Shown: positions 43,697 to 55,136 of the stretch, in pieces
How the letters are laid out: every line of letters begins with the position of its first letter
Numbering within the stretch: the stretch's first letter is position 1
Source of the DNA: Flaveria trinervia
Lineage: Eukaryota > Streptophyta > Magnoliopsida > Asterales > Asteraceae
Direction: 5' to 3'
Length of the DNA stretch: 64,000 bases
NCBI GenBank assembly: GCA_025506515.1
Contig: CM046447.1
Location: 91,049,498 to 91,113,497 of the forward strand
Made by a program: the position numbers and the translations under genes
The notes under the pieces: generated by a model
What the model was told of the DNA's origin: nothing
Databases searched by the model: none
What the model saw: only the letters and a program-made list of their open reading frames with translations

Positions 43697-45320
43697 TGTA
43701 AGGCCCCGTTCCTGGAGGCCTCACAGTTGGTCAATCACAGCAGTTAAAACATTAAACATAATAATTATACGAACTTAAGTAGCGGAAATGACTTGTCAAA
43801 AACCATTCATTTCATTTAAAACACTATTGTTAAGCAATACATCATCATTAACTGCTTACAAAAGAATTGTTTATATGCATTACAAAACAACAGCAACACA
43901 GAGTACGAATGGATGTCAGACTTCCCTGCCGAGTAGCTTCACCCTCGTGCCATCCTCAGCAATAATTATCTGCCAACTGAAAATGTATAAAATTCAGCAT
44001 TGTTGAGTGAGCTCTAGTTTTATAAGTAATAAAATACTTTCTATATGTTGTATAAGAAAATACTCTATCTGTAAAATACACTCTGTACTGTATATGCGAG
44101 CACGCATTAACTGTAGGAACAAGTACTGTTCGTTCTCTTTACTGTATGCCTTGTCTGTTCTGTAATGTTCCTCTTCTTTTCTTTATTGCTCTTTCACTTT
44201 ATTATTACGGTATACTTTACGTTACGATAATAACATACCACGTAAAGTCACATACTAAAAGTAATAATAACAATAGCAATAACAATAATAAGGAACAATC
44301 ATAAGTAATCATATCATGCATGGAACACCATCATTAATAAGCCCTTAGTCAACCTCGGTCAAAACCCTAAAGAACAGACTCCCAGAAAATTCTGTAAAAA
44401 TTTCTAAGTGCTTAGGCACACGAGAACTATTTGGGCGCATGAGCCCTGTTCGGGCGTTTCATCACTATGTAGGCGCATCAGCCAACACAAACATTTTTCA
44501 CTTTAGGCGCATGAACTATTCAGGCGCATGGGCATTATTTGTGCGCATGAACACTTAGACGCATGAGCCGTTTGGGCACATGGGCACTATTGGGGCACAT
44601 GGCCCTACACTTGGTCATCCGGCTAACATTTCCAGGTGTATAGGCCACTTTTCAAGCGCATGGACTGTACTTAGACATTTCTAGGGTAATCTTAGGCGCA
44701 TGGGCTACTGTTTAGGCGCATGGACCTTCTGTTCAACATGTGTCCGGTATGTTTTCAACCCAATCATCAAATCCATCTGTTCTAAGCTTAATGTGGCTAT
44801 TCTAAAAATGAATAACCTATAAGCATATAGGAATCACATCCAATCATGCACAATACATACGGGTACACATACTCAAACATTGTAAAGATCATTTATATAC
44901 ATTTTCAGCCCCAAAGATGTTTGAAAACAAGTAAAAACCGGGGTCTAGAACTCACCTGGTGCAACTTGGGTGTTCTTTCTTTTAACCCGCTTGCAAAGAG
45001 TTCAAACACCTAGAAACAACACCACACACATGCACCCGAGCACATTCACAACACATAAGCACATAAAACCACGAATTCTTACCTTGAATTCGTTCACTTC
45101 TTCTTCAAAGATCCAAAGTTCTGCTCTTCTTCCCTTGTCTCTCTCTCTAACACCGAAAGTAGTGGTGATGTGAAGTGAGGGTGGGTGGCCATGCCCACCT
45201 TTACACCAACTTTCGAAAGTTTTGTCCTTTTTGGATACTTTTAGTCCCTCCACTTGGACTTTATTGCCTTTCTTTCTTTTATTCTTTATATATTGTCTTT
45301 TAAAAATAACCGATGTTACA
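43697..45320 (-). repeat. Gypsy C 5' LTR (1624 bp, internally deleted)
   Basis: Matches the 3' LTR except that the segment equivalent to about 37217-37622, with the 21-bp minisatellite, is missing. The join at about 44165 reads CTGTAATGTTCC, where the full copy has CTGTAAAC on one side and TTAATGTTCC on the other, so TAA is shared at the break. The mini-exon is at 44956-45009. Confidence 0.88.
44410..44733 (-). repeat. CATGCGCC array in gypsy C 5' LTR
   Basis: Same order of variants as the 3' LTR array with one fewer unit near its right end and several single-base changes. Confidence 0.8.
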
Positions 45321-45920
45321 AATACCAATTGGAATCCTCTAACTAAAGCAAATACTACCAAGTTATAGTTTTAGGTACCTTAGATAATGTCTTATCTAAG
45401 ATATGGTAGTCATGACATGTCCATGACTTACTTTTTGTCACCAACTAAAATTGGTAACTTGTAGTAACATAAAAAGGTGAACAGTGGAATAAAGTATGGT
45501 CAACTACATGGCCTTTTGGGAAGACGTCATGCAGTATCAGAGGTCTGCAGTAGAGTGTCTGAGACCATTCTTATGTCCACTGGTTCATTAGCAGCATCTT
45601 CCGAAGGTTAAATGGCTTCGGAGAAGAAGTTCTTTCGAAGCCTTTTATACTTCGGAAGAGGTTGTTTCTTCCGTGGCTTGGGGACTTCTACTTCGGAAGT
45701 CATTGTCTTTTAATTATTCTAAGTCTTGAACTTCGGAAGAGAAGACTTTGTCTTCGGAAGTTGGAGTTTTTCCTTCGGAATTTGATCTTGCTATTTATCT
45801 TCGGAAAAACTCCATATCCTCGGAAGTTCCATACTTAGCTTCGGAAGTCATTTGTAAGTTGTACCAAAATTTATCTAAGTGTTTGGTTTTGGTTGCATCA
45901 GCCTTCTTCTTGATCCAACA
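45321..45920 (-). repeat. Copia D 3' LTR, inner segment (U3 side)
   Basis: Continues the LTR interrupted at 36757. It ends (minus-strand start) TGTTGGATC next to the AAGGGGATTT polypurine tract. GGTTGCATCAG near 45890 matches copia A at 3543-3553. Together with 36503-36757 the LTR is about 855 bp, close to copia A's 790 bp. Confidence 0.7.
45597..45850 (-). promoter_or_regulatory. Array of CTTCGGAAG palindromes in the copia D U3
   Basis: About twelve exact or one-off copies (near 45599, 45616, 45633, 45651, 45668, 45692, 45730, 45752, 45773, 45801, 45818 and 45840), about 70-320 bp from the LTR start. Matches the position of the copia A array. The function is inferred. Confidence 0.5.
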
Positions 45921-46139
45921 AAATCCCCTTAGGCCGATGCTACCAAAACCTCACTTGTTACTGCTTCTCAAAACTTTCAGCACCAACGAAAGCCGATATT
46001 TATCTGTTTCTTTGTTCTTCCCGGAAGTGGTGCTAAGAAGTTTGTATCAATCATTCGTGGACAGGAGATCCAGTCAGTCACTTTGAATGATATGCACCTT
46101 CTGTTGGGTCCCTTTGAAGAGATTTAGTTGATAGGAGCT

Positions 46140-49100
46140 ATAGTCATACTCCTATCTAACTATTGATTCCAATTCCGGACCTTCCACCATTTGTAGAAAG
46201 GCCTTTCCTTTGGTGGTTGACCTTTCCTTGTCTTCATTCTCTCTTAGCTTCAACTCCTCTTCAATCTTTGCTTTTGCAGTTAGCTTAGTAAGATAAAGGC
46301 TGCTAAGATGATTTCTGATGTGAGCAGTAGTTTTGGAGTTGAAGGGATTGGAGAATGGTTTCTCTGCTAACTCAGTAATGTCAAATCTACTAGAGTGTAA
46401 CAAAGAAGAGGCATTCAGCCTGTTGCTTTCTCTATTCTCTCTCTCCACAACAAATTTATGAGAGGCTTCATCGAACCTCCACTGGATGATTTTCTTTCTA
46501 GGCACAAGTGGCTGACTAAGAATCTTATCCCCTTTCTTTGTATCTAGTAAAGTCACCGGCTTTCTTCTTAGCTTCTTCTCTTCATCGTTTAAGGAGTCAG
46601 AGCTGAGACCAAGAAGTCTAGCAGCATGGTCTAGAGTTCTTCTAGGGAGATCAAGGAATTGTTTTCTTATGAGAGAACTTGAGGAGTTGTTAATGTAGGT
46701 CAAGTTGATAGACTCCTCCTCACAGGAGATATTGCTCAAGGATGTACAGTTGATGAGCTTCCTCTTGATCTTCTTAAATTCTTCTAAGGAAAGAGGTTTC
46801 GATAAATGAGAGGATGACTTGGAAGGTTGTTTGGTTGATGAGGATTGGGTTCTTGGCAGGGTTTTGGGTTTGAGAATGGGTAGTTAGGTGGTTGTTTGGA
46901 TTGAGTGGGTGAGGAAGAGGGGTGAAATACTTAGAGGTTGGTTCAGTTTTGATAGGGAAAGGGAAAGGGATAGGTTCAGAGGTTAGGTGTTGAGGTTGTG
47001 GTAATGAGGTAGGTGTGAGAATCATCCCATGTACTCTTTTGTACATCTTTTTCCTTCTTCCTGAGCGTATGTCAACTTTGATCTCATTGACAATCCGTTG
47101 CAAGGTTTTCAAGGACATGGGTCCAACTTGCCTTTCCTAAGAAGCCAAAGGACCTGAGATAGTCTTTCATCTAAGTTTTGTCCCCAGACTTCTTCAAGGC
47201 TATAAGTTGAGCATCTTTCTCCTTTTCTTTCTCTCCTTCATCTTCTCTCTGAAAGCCTTCTTTCTTTCTTTCTCCATTGGTCATGTTCTTTATTCACCAG
47301 CCATAGGATCGTATCATCGTTATGTGGAGCAAGTTCCTCAAGAGAGAATCCTCTTGAGTTCAGAAAGGCTATTCTTTCACTCCTTAGCCTTTGATCGGCT
47401 TTTTCCTTCTTCTTCAAGTTCTCTTCTTCCAAGGCCAACCTTGTTATTTCTTCTTGTTCTTGTAGTTGCCTGGTTGCCTTTTCCTACTCAATCAGCTCTT
47501 CTAATGGTAAGAGTAGCACTTCTTCACTTCCTGCTCCCGTATTAAACAATCTGTCAATAATCTCCACTCTTTTCTTATTATTGATTGCTTCTTGGTTAGC
47601 TATGGTTGCTTTACTACTGACAAATAGTAGTTTCCCAGAAGGTAGACTCCCTTTTCTTTTTAATTTCTCCAACCTTTCTTCCTCTAGTAGTTCTTCCGCA
47701 GTCAGCTTCCTCTTTCCTTTGACATCTTCAGAAGCTTTAGACCTTGGAGGTTCTTGTGTAGAGGATTCAGGCTTTTGAGTGGGTGTTGGAGCTTGAGGTG
47801 ATGATGGTGGTAACTTGAGAAAGTCCTTATTGTTCACCCTAGGTGCTAGTTCCAGGATTTCATCTGTGATGATTAGATCATCAGACAAGGAGAAGAGTCC
47901 TCCACAACTTCTTTCTCTGCTTCGGAAGACTGAAATTGTTTTTATTTCGTAGCTTTGACTTCTGCTTCAAAAGTCTGTGGTACTACACTCTCTACCCCAA
48001 CTATCTTGGTTGCTGGGCCATCAGTTGCCATTTCCCCTTCGAAATTAATCTCAGGTTCCATATAGACCTTAGGTTGACCAACTTCCTCAAAAGTGGTAGA
48101 GGGTGTATTCAACCTCTAAAGCTCTTCAGCTCCAAAGTACGCCACAAAGATATCCGGACCTGGTTGCCACATAGAAGATCCTATGAGAAACAAGGTTAGA
48201 AACCTGTTTAGATCTTTTAGCATCTAAGGGTCCACTTGGAGGGTGACTGGCGAAGGCTTAGGGAAGACATTTGATGATTGGGAGGGATATCTTAAAAAGA
48301 GCTTTGAGATAACAGAGCTCTTGGAAACCATGGTGGTTTGTCTTTGAACATTCTCCCCCTTTTTGGTAGCATTATCTTGAGAGCTAGATGAGCTAGAGGA
48401 AGAAGTCAAGGAGACTTAAATTGGTACATGCCTAACAGACCTCTCAATCTGTTTCTCAGCTAGTTGAGCCCTGAGATTTTCAATCTCAAGTTGTTGAGTG
48501 GCGGGCCTACTTTCTAAAGTCTTAACCCTGAATTCAAGGTTTGAGACTTTAGTGAGTAGGTCTTGAATAGTGAGTGTCAGACTTCCCTCATCCTCACGAG
48601 AAGAATCACGAGGAGATGAGTGTTCATCCTCACCACCAGAAGTGATTTCTTGGCGCCCTGGTTTCCCATGCATAGTGATGCCTCTTTTAGAGTCATCAAA
48701 ATGCTTGGTTGTCGTAGAATCAGTCTGGTCAAAGTTACCACTATCTTGAGGGCCCATTGAGGTACCTGCAGTAGTGGTAGCTAAATCTACATGAGTCCCT
48801 TCCACTCTAGTGGAACTCATCTTAGTTTGGATATGCTGATGGGGGTTAGAGATCAGAGGTCTCCTTGGGCTCAGTTGATCCTTTAATTGGTTTTGAGGAT
48901 CAACTTCATTGCCACGAAGAGACATGAACTCTTCATCAATTCCGGTTAAAAGGTTAGTGAAAGATATGGCATTTATTCCTGATGACCGGGGACTAAAGGT
49001 GTTCAAACCGGTTTTTTTTGCCAAACCGGTTCGGGTTCAAAACTGAACCATTTTTTTGTAGTGGGTCAATCCGATTTTTCTTCAAACTGGTTCGGGTTAC

Positions 49101-50092
49101 AAACCGGTTTGGCACACCGAAAACTCAAACCTATCAAACCGGTTCGGACCGGTTTGAAACTGGTTTTTTACCCAAACCGATTTTTCTTACCTGTTTAACC
49201 AGTTTTTAACTTTTAAACCAGTTATAAACCGGTTTTTAAGTGCATGGATACTAAACCGTTTAGAAATTGGCGGTTTGGGTCAATTCGGGACCGGTCTAGG
49301 CCAAAACCGGTTTTCTTTGAAACTGGTTCTGGTTATTTTGGGTGAACCAGTTCCGGTTTTTTGGGTGAACCAGTTCCGGTTTTTTTGGGTGAACTGGTTC
49401 CTGAACCGGTTTTTTTGTTCATATCTACCTAGGACTTTGATAAATGTCTAATGGCATTGTGCTTTTGGTGGGGCTGTCCCTTTTTGGCTGCTCAGGATAG
49501 TATAGAGACTCATCTTGAGGGCTTTTAGTTTGGGCTTCGGGCTCATGGGATTGAGACTGAGAAGACTTAATGCCCATATTGAGGTCAAAAGTGAAGGAAG
49601 GTGGAACCTCAGACTGAGTGGGAGCCCATGTTTCCACTCTAGACTTTTTGGGTAGAACATGGGAAACTTGTTCAATCAGAAGAGATTAAACAAGGGTTCG
49701 TTTGGGATGTCTCTGGTATGTAAGATGGATGGGAGGAGAAGATAAATTTGGTAATGTAAGGGTAGTTGCTAGTGTGGGTTCATCACCTGTGGGGTTAACA
49801 AGGATGTCACGAGGAGCCATTGGCTCAATCATACCTGGAAGAAGTGCAGTATATATTTCGGTGAAATTGGTGGACATTCTCTTCAAAACTTTGAAAATGG
49901 TCGGCCTCATGTGAGGGACAGGCAAAGCAGCTGCACAGACAAGCTGATTTGGTCCAGCTCACAATTGATGATGTGCTGAAGGAACCTGGGATACATAAAG
50001 AATGTGTCCTTGTGGAGGTTTCCCATCAGATTTGTTAGCACAAACCTTGAGTAGTTAAAGCGGAGGTGATCTGGTTGTCGAGGCTTGATCAA
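46140..50092 (-). pseudogene. Copia D open region between pol and 3' LTR (post-pol/env-like position), broken
   Basis: Minus-strand pieces in order: 50092-49907 (contains TFFMYPRFLQHIINCEL), 49925-49686 (FTEIYTALLPGMIEP), 49637-49440, a small inserted repeat, 49024-48416 (ends in a coiled coil, KVSNLEFRVKTLESRP and ENLRAQLAEKQIE), 47888-47484 (Lys/Glu-rich, ELLEEERLEKLKRKG), 47438-47238 (LEEENLKKKEKADQRLRSER) and 46739-46152. Frameshifts and stops separate them. Codon-like composition, charged low-complexity stretches and position just upstream of the polypurine tract suit the extra ORF that some SIRE/Maximus-type copia elements carry after pol. The YPRFLQ motif is one I associate, from memory only, with Asteraceae element proteins. 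I see no clear signal peptide or fusion-type membrane segment, so 'env-like' refers to position, not function. Confidence 0.5.
48995..49431. mobile_element. Small AACCGGTT-rich insertion (MITE-like, about 437 bp)
   Basis: A dense series of AAACCGGTTT motifs with ends AAAGGTGTTCAAACCGG and AACCGGTTTTTTTGTTC/ATATCTACCT. GGACT flanks both sides (48990-48994 and 49432-49436). The GGTGTTCAAACCGGTT start is common among hAT-type plant MITEs. It interrupts the copia D open region; the frames either side are about 12 bp apart once it is removed. Confidence 0.5.
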
Positions 50093-51370
50093 AAAAAATT
50101 TATTATATCGGTCTTAGCTATCTTTATTATGTCAGGGTAATTAAGGTAGTCTCCTCAGGGAATATGTGGAAATTATTTAATTAACGCGACTTGATTAACT
50201 AAAAGACTCAAACTTTGTACTCAAAACTTGAAACTTTGAATGAATTAGTATGCAAAAGTGTATAAAGCAAGAAACTTTACAACTATTAACTTAAATACTA
50301 AAAAATAATTACTGCCGGTTTCCAATTCTTCAAGATAAACATTGGTAATTCTAAATTAGGGTTTGTAAGGAACAATACTTAAAGATCTCAAATTTTTATG
50401 AAAGTGATAACAAAGGAAGAATCTTTTAAGATTCGTTCATTCACAATGTTACCGATTCACTTATATCACGTTGGCTACTTTTCTTAATGAGTTCACGATG
50501 CAAGGAAAACGAAAAACTGATAATCAAGCAAACAACTTTACTTATAAGCAAATTGTTTAAATCAATCAAAACATAATGTTGCATTCAATAGATCAATGTT
50601 TAATACAAAAACCTAATCAATCATACCAATCGTCTCACTTTACAAGAATTGTACTTCCGAAATTAATCAAGAGAACCTAGCCACACATCATATTTGTTCA
50701 ATCTTCAATCTTGATTTGATGATGATCAATGATGATATGGATGATATTGAGGAGCTTGGAAGCACCCAAAATCTCCTTAAAATAGCCTAAATTTGGCTGG
50801 GCAAAGTTTTTTTCTCGAAACCCTAATGATTAGGGTTATATAGGATTTAAAATTTGAAATAATCCTCCAAATATCGCGTTAGATCGTAACTTACGGCCTA
50901 CCCTTAACCAGACGGCTAAACCTTCTGCTTTATGGGGTTCACAGAAGGACTCATCACAAGGCCATAAGTTACGGCCTCAGACCGTAGCTTACGGCCTTCC
51001 TGCACTTTTTTTCACCATATTTTCACATGTAACTTTTTACGAGCTTTCCGTTGATAGGTCGTGGGCCCCGTAACTCTTTTCCTAGCCCAAGTTATGCCCA
51101 TTTTAAGTTACCATGGTCTTGAACCTTCGGTTTTTGTATTTCTTCACTTCCCGGGCTCCGATTTCCATCCCGCTTCATCTATACTCTTCACGTTTCACCA
51201 AGTTTAGTTCCGGTTTCCCGTTTTTCATCTTTTCATCTAAAATAAGCTTCCTTTAGCTCACATCACCTATAATCCAAAACACAAACAACTTGAACGTGTT
51301 CCACCATAATCATGATGTAAAATCAAGCATTTAGATCAATTAAACACCAGATTATTGACACGTGATCACA
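50093..51370 (-). repeat. Athila-like LTR, partial (about 1.28 kb)
   Basis: Begins TGTGATCACGTGTC right after the AAGTGTGGGGA tract and runs to the copia D junction. It includes repeated GCCGTAAGTTACGG-like palindromic segments (50890-51000). No primer site is present at the far end, as expected if it is truncated. Confidence 0.45.
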
Positions 51371-53389
51371 TCCCCACACTTAACCTTTTGTTTGTGCTCA
51401 ACAAACTTATTTGCACACTTCTCCCTAATTAAGAACACATGCCACATTATCACTACCTTGAACAAATAAGATCCCAATACATGTTTAGTTTTTAACTTCA
51501 TGATGTAATGTTCAAAACCTAATCATTCAATACTATTTGCATTTGAAATCTTTGGTTGGCATCTACTCACCTTTTGTTTCAAACATTCATGCATTCACAT
51601 TCCTTACAATAAACACCACTCTCGGGTTATTTTGTGAACTAGTGATGATATACTAGTGTTTATGGAGCTCTCAAACCACGAATGCACATACTAATCATAA
51701 GCTCGTATATTGATCAAATCGCCATCAATTGACACAATATAATACGAAAATCAAGATGTCTTTCTTGGGTGATAATTTTAGGCTAGGGTTTAAGTTAGGA
51801 TTAAAATGGATTTTGGAGTGGCTAACGGAGAACAAAATCCAACTCAAACACAATAGATGTATCGTTTATCACTCTTATTCTTTTGCTTGCACTACTTGTA
51901 CATTTTTTTCATACTAGTTTTTGTTGCTGCATATTTTGGTCATTTTGACCTCATATTAGCTCTTTTCTTTTCTCTCTTTTTTTCTCTGGAATAACCTTAC
52001 TACAATTGAACTATTATTGACATGATTCTTCCAAATATGTTATGGCTTGGACTTTATCCTCTAAGGTTCCATAAAAAGGCTAAGGCTTTTGGGTTTATTG
52101 TTTAGGCTTGGAACGACAAGTTGGGGCTCAACATGGTGTCTATAGGGAGATTTTGTTGGTATGGAATTGAAAAGAAAGGTTTAAACAAATGGCTCAATCC
52201 TAATGCCTCTATCATATTTATGCACACATTGGTCTATGATCTTGATATGTATCAATTACACGAGTTCTAACTCGGATGCACACCGTGGATTCCCTTTTTA
52301 TGCAAAGAAATAAAGTAACTCATAGTATACTATGAGTCTCTAATTAGGCTCAACTCTCATGGAAACGGTGGAAAGAGGTAATAAAATGTGTAGCATGTAT
52401 GTTCTCTGCAATTGGTTTGTTACACCACCTACGACTTTCACCTACTTTATTGAAGATTCATGATTAGGATGAATTACTCAATTAGCAAAACAAACATGCC
52501 AAGGGATCCATCAATGTACAAATCGTAACAATTAACCATGTATGAAAAATTTTAAGTTTCATGTACACTTAAGTTTACTTAGAAGAATTTTTTAAAGTTA
52601 CTCATTATTTCAAAAACGTTTCTTTCAATTCTTCCCCTTATCCCCACACTTGGGATACATTGTTCCTAATGTATGATTTTAAACATTAGTAACCATAATT
52701 ATATTGAATAAATAAGATAAGGAAGGAGTACATAGACCTGCGTATTAGTGAGAGTCTTCGGTAAGGGACTTGCTCCTCCCCACACTTGAGTGCTTACGCC
52801 TTGTAAATGATTAAATTAACTAAAAACAAAACAAAGGACACAAAAACTAATAAAAGAAGTAAAACTCACTTTCGTAGAAATCACGGTTGCATTTAGCATA
52901 TGCAATAAGCCTTTGAACCCCTCGGTAGACCCGAGTGGACGAGTTGTAGTCTCGTGAGGGTTTATAGTGAACACACCCACAAAGTTCTCGGGTTGCCTCC
53001 CGCAAGCGCTAAGTTTCAGGTCTTCAACCAGACCTAATCTGCGACCACTTATGGTGGTTGAATTGAACATTTTCCTGCCACATTACCAACAAATACTCGA
53101 TAGTAGACATACCGAATCTCTATTTTCTTTATCATAGTCTCCATGTCTCTTGAATAAATGGTTGGCATTTTAAATCCACATTTTCCCATCGAGTTTCCAA
53201 TGTATTCATGGTAGTTGACATGTCGGGTCCATACCTTCTTTACTGTCCTTGGCATGTCTATAGAATCGTTGTGGGCTCTCCTCTGAATAAGTTGTCCGAT
53301 GTCCTCTAAACTCACCTTTCTTTTCTTTGAACATGAGCAATTATCCCCCGCTTTGTCAAATGGCACAATAAAAATTGAAGGACTATCAG
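51371..53389 (-). other. Athila-like 3' untranslated region with remnant frames
   Basis: Two short minus-strand frames, 53366-53049 (starts MPFDKAGDNCSCSKKRK) and 53070-52816 (contains DLKLSACGRQPENFVGV), have no domain I recognise; the second simply translates the GGGAGGCAACCCG motif. Three other copies of the CCCCACACTTG-type tract occur (near 52650 and 52775 as well as 51373). The rest is AT-rich with no gene. Confidence 0.4.
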
Positions 53390-54514
53390 TGTAACATCTC
53401 GTATTTTTTTGTTAAATGAAAAGTTAATTTTGTTTACTCATGTAAGGACTATCTGTGTTAATTATGAGACTTATGGATTTTTCTTAGATTGTCTTTAAAT
53501 TTTAATGTAAAAATTAATAACTTAGCTATTAAATTGGACAATAACAAGAAATTGTAATAATAATAACAAAGATAATAATTAAAATAATAATACTAAATAA
53601 TAATAATAACCATAATTTAATAATAATAATAATAACAAAATAATAATAAAAGCTTAGAAATTAATAAATTAGTTAAAATTTAAACTTAAATTAAGTTCAA
53701 GGGTATCTATGTAATTTTTGAAACTTGAACTTAAAGTTTCTAACATAAAATAACAAACTCTAAACTGCAGGGGCCATTTATGTAGTTTATTAAAAGAAAC
53801 CCAAACCACCCCCCTGCTCGATTTTCTGGCCAAATTCCGGCCTATCACTGGCAGCCTCCGGCCACCCCAAAAACCAGCAAAATTCACCGTTTTTTTAATC
53901 CAAACCATTTCTAATCTCTTCGTGGGAAAGGTTCGAACCTTCAAAACACTTTAATTCGAGTTTAAGGCCGGTAATGGGTGTCGTTTGGGCTTGATAATCG
54001 TCAATCATCAAACGTAAACCATTCGACCATTAAACCTTAATAATACTCAAATTAAATGAACCTAAACAATCATCTAATTACACTTAATCGTTTACGGCCC
54101 TCAATTGCATCTGAAACACACAAGTTTACACCCCAGATTTCCCTTTCGTCATGAACCTGCAACTCGAATAAAATCTATCTTCCGAGCTTCATAAACGAAA
54201 ATTGACTGAGGGTTTTCCATCTACAAGACCGTAAGAAGCTCCCTGTGCAACGGATTTGCCTATCATCATCATTTGAACATCAATCACGGTTGTGCGTGAC
54301 CGCGGCTTGTTAATCACTCGTTCTAGTCTTAACACTGGAAATCGGGTAATTGATTACACCTACACACTTGTTTATACGTGGGGAAAAAAAGCCCCATGGT
54401 TATCAACATTCATATGATCGTTTGGTGCTTCGATTTGGATCCCAACGAACCTATGGTTCTTGGTTAAAAGGGGAAATTTTAATTTTGGTTTAAAAGAATG
54501 GGAAATCAAAGTAA

Positions 54515-54600
54515 ACCAAGGCCAAGGACCTGGTTCACTGGTAACACGCTTGTAACTTAAACTTGCGGTCCCGGGTTTGAACCTGGGCACCCTTAAGTAA
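54515..54600 (+). other. tRNA-like / SINE-like Pol III promoter segment
   Basis: TGGTTCACTGGT (54531-54542) resembles a box A and GGTTTGAACCT (54574-54584) a box B, 43 bp apart start to start, within the spacing of tRNA genes. The CCCGGGTTTGAACCTGGGC part would form a T-arm-like hairpin. There is no complete tRNA cloverleaf, no clear SINE tail and no target duplication that I can find. It may be an old SINE head or a mutated tRNA fragment inside the LTR. Confidence 0.35.
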
Positions 54601-55049
54601 TTTTTGAAGTCTTTTTGGCTTTAATTTAATTATAGAAAAATTTCAATAAATATAAAAATGATTTTTACAAAATTATAATATTTTTAAAATCATCTAAATA
54701 TTTTCAGTAAAGTTATTCTTGTAAAACATTTTAATATTTTGTTATAATAATTATTTACCAAAGTTATAACAAAATATTTTTATAAAAATTAGATTTTTTA
54801 TATAATACTTTAAGTTATTAAATTAATATTGGACCTTATGTTATATTTGATTAAGGATTTATCATGAGAATTATTGAATTTAATATATTTTCTAAATAAA
54901 TTCACAAGTTAATTACAAAAGACCTAGTTCCTTTGAATTAAAACTCATAAATGGTATTCTTTTTATAAGAATTTGTTAACTTTATGAAAATCCTCAAATT
55001 TTAATACCCTAGTTCACGTTAAATCATTAACCTTATTATTAACCTAAAT

Positions 55050-55051
<2 letters not shown>

Positions 55052-55091
<40 letters not shown>

Positions 55092-55136
55092 ATATTATAT
55101 ATATATATATATATAATATATATATATTATATATAA
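55052..55136. repeat. (TA)n microsatellite
   Basis: About 85 bp of nearly pure TA with a few phase breaks, inside the gypsy E LTR. Confidence 0.9.

Larger units (their letters stand above)
36758..45320 (-). mobile_element. Ty3/gypsy retrotransposon C (Tekay/Del-like), the best preserved copy
   Basis: On the minus strand: 5' LTR 45320-43697, primer site, gag-pol 43404-38842, polypurine tract, 3' LTR 38802-36758. Target site GATAC on the left (36753-36757) and AATAC on the right (45321-45325), four of five matching. It sits inside the LTR of copia D, so it is younger than that copia. Both LTRs are present but the 5' LTR has an internal deletion of about 405 bp. Confidence 0.9.
36503..50092 (-). 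mobile_element. Ty1/copia retrotransposon D, 3' part only, carrying gypsy C and a small insertion
   Basis: Read on the minus strand from 50092 downward: a long, broken open region, an AAGGGGATTT polypurine tract (about 45921-45930), then the 3' LTR (45920 down to 36503), split by gypsy C. The outer end TGCAAGATCGG matches the copia A LTR end TGCAGGATCG. Gag, protease, integrase and RT are all missing: the element ends abruptly near 50092 against Athila-like DNA. Confidence 0.7.
50093..53389 (-). mobile_element. Athila-like Ty3/gypsy element G, 3' end only
   Basis: Minus-strand order: a 3' untranslated region (53389 down to 51383) with several AAGTGTGGGGA-type tracts, a polypurine tract (51371-51382), then a partial LTR starting TGTGATCACGTG (51370 down to about 50093). 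The motif AGCGCTTGCGGGAGGCAACCCG (reverse of 52989-53010) is a recurrent feature of Athila-group 3' regions as I recall them. Its LTR is cut by copia D at one side and its body by gypsy E at the other. Identification rests on these motifs and is moderate. Confidence 0.5.

Noticed and set aside
46152..49024. Reading the copia D frames as a host gene with exons
   Set aside because: They sit between a polypurine tract with LTR and retroelement flanks, have stops and frameshifts rather than splice sites at the gaps, and resemble a post-pol element ORF in position.
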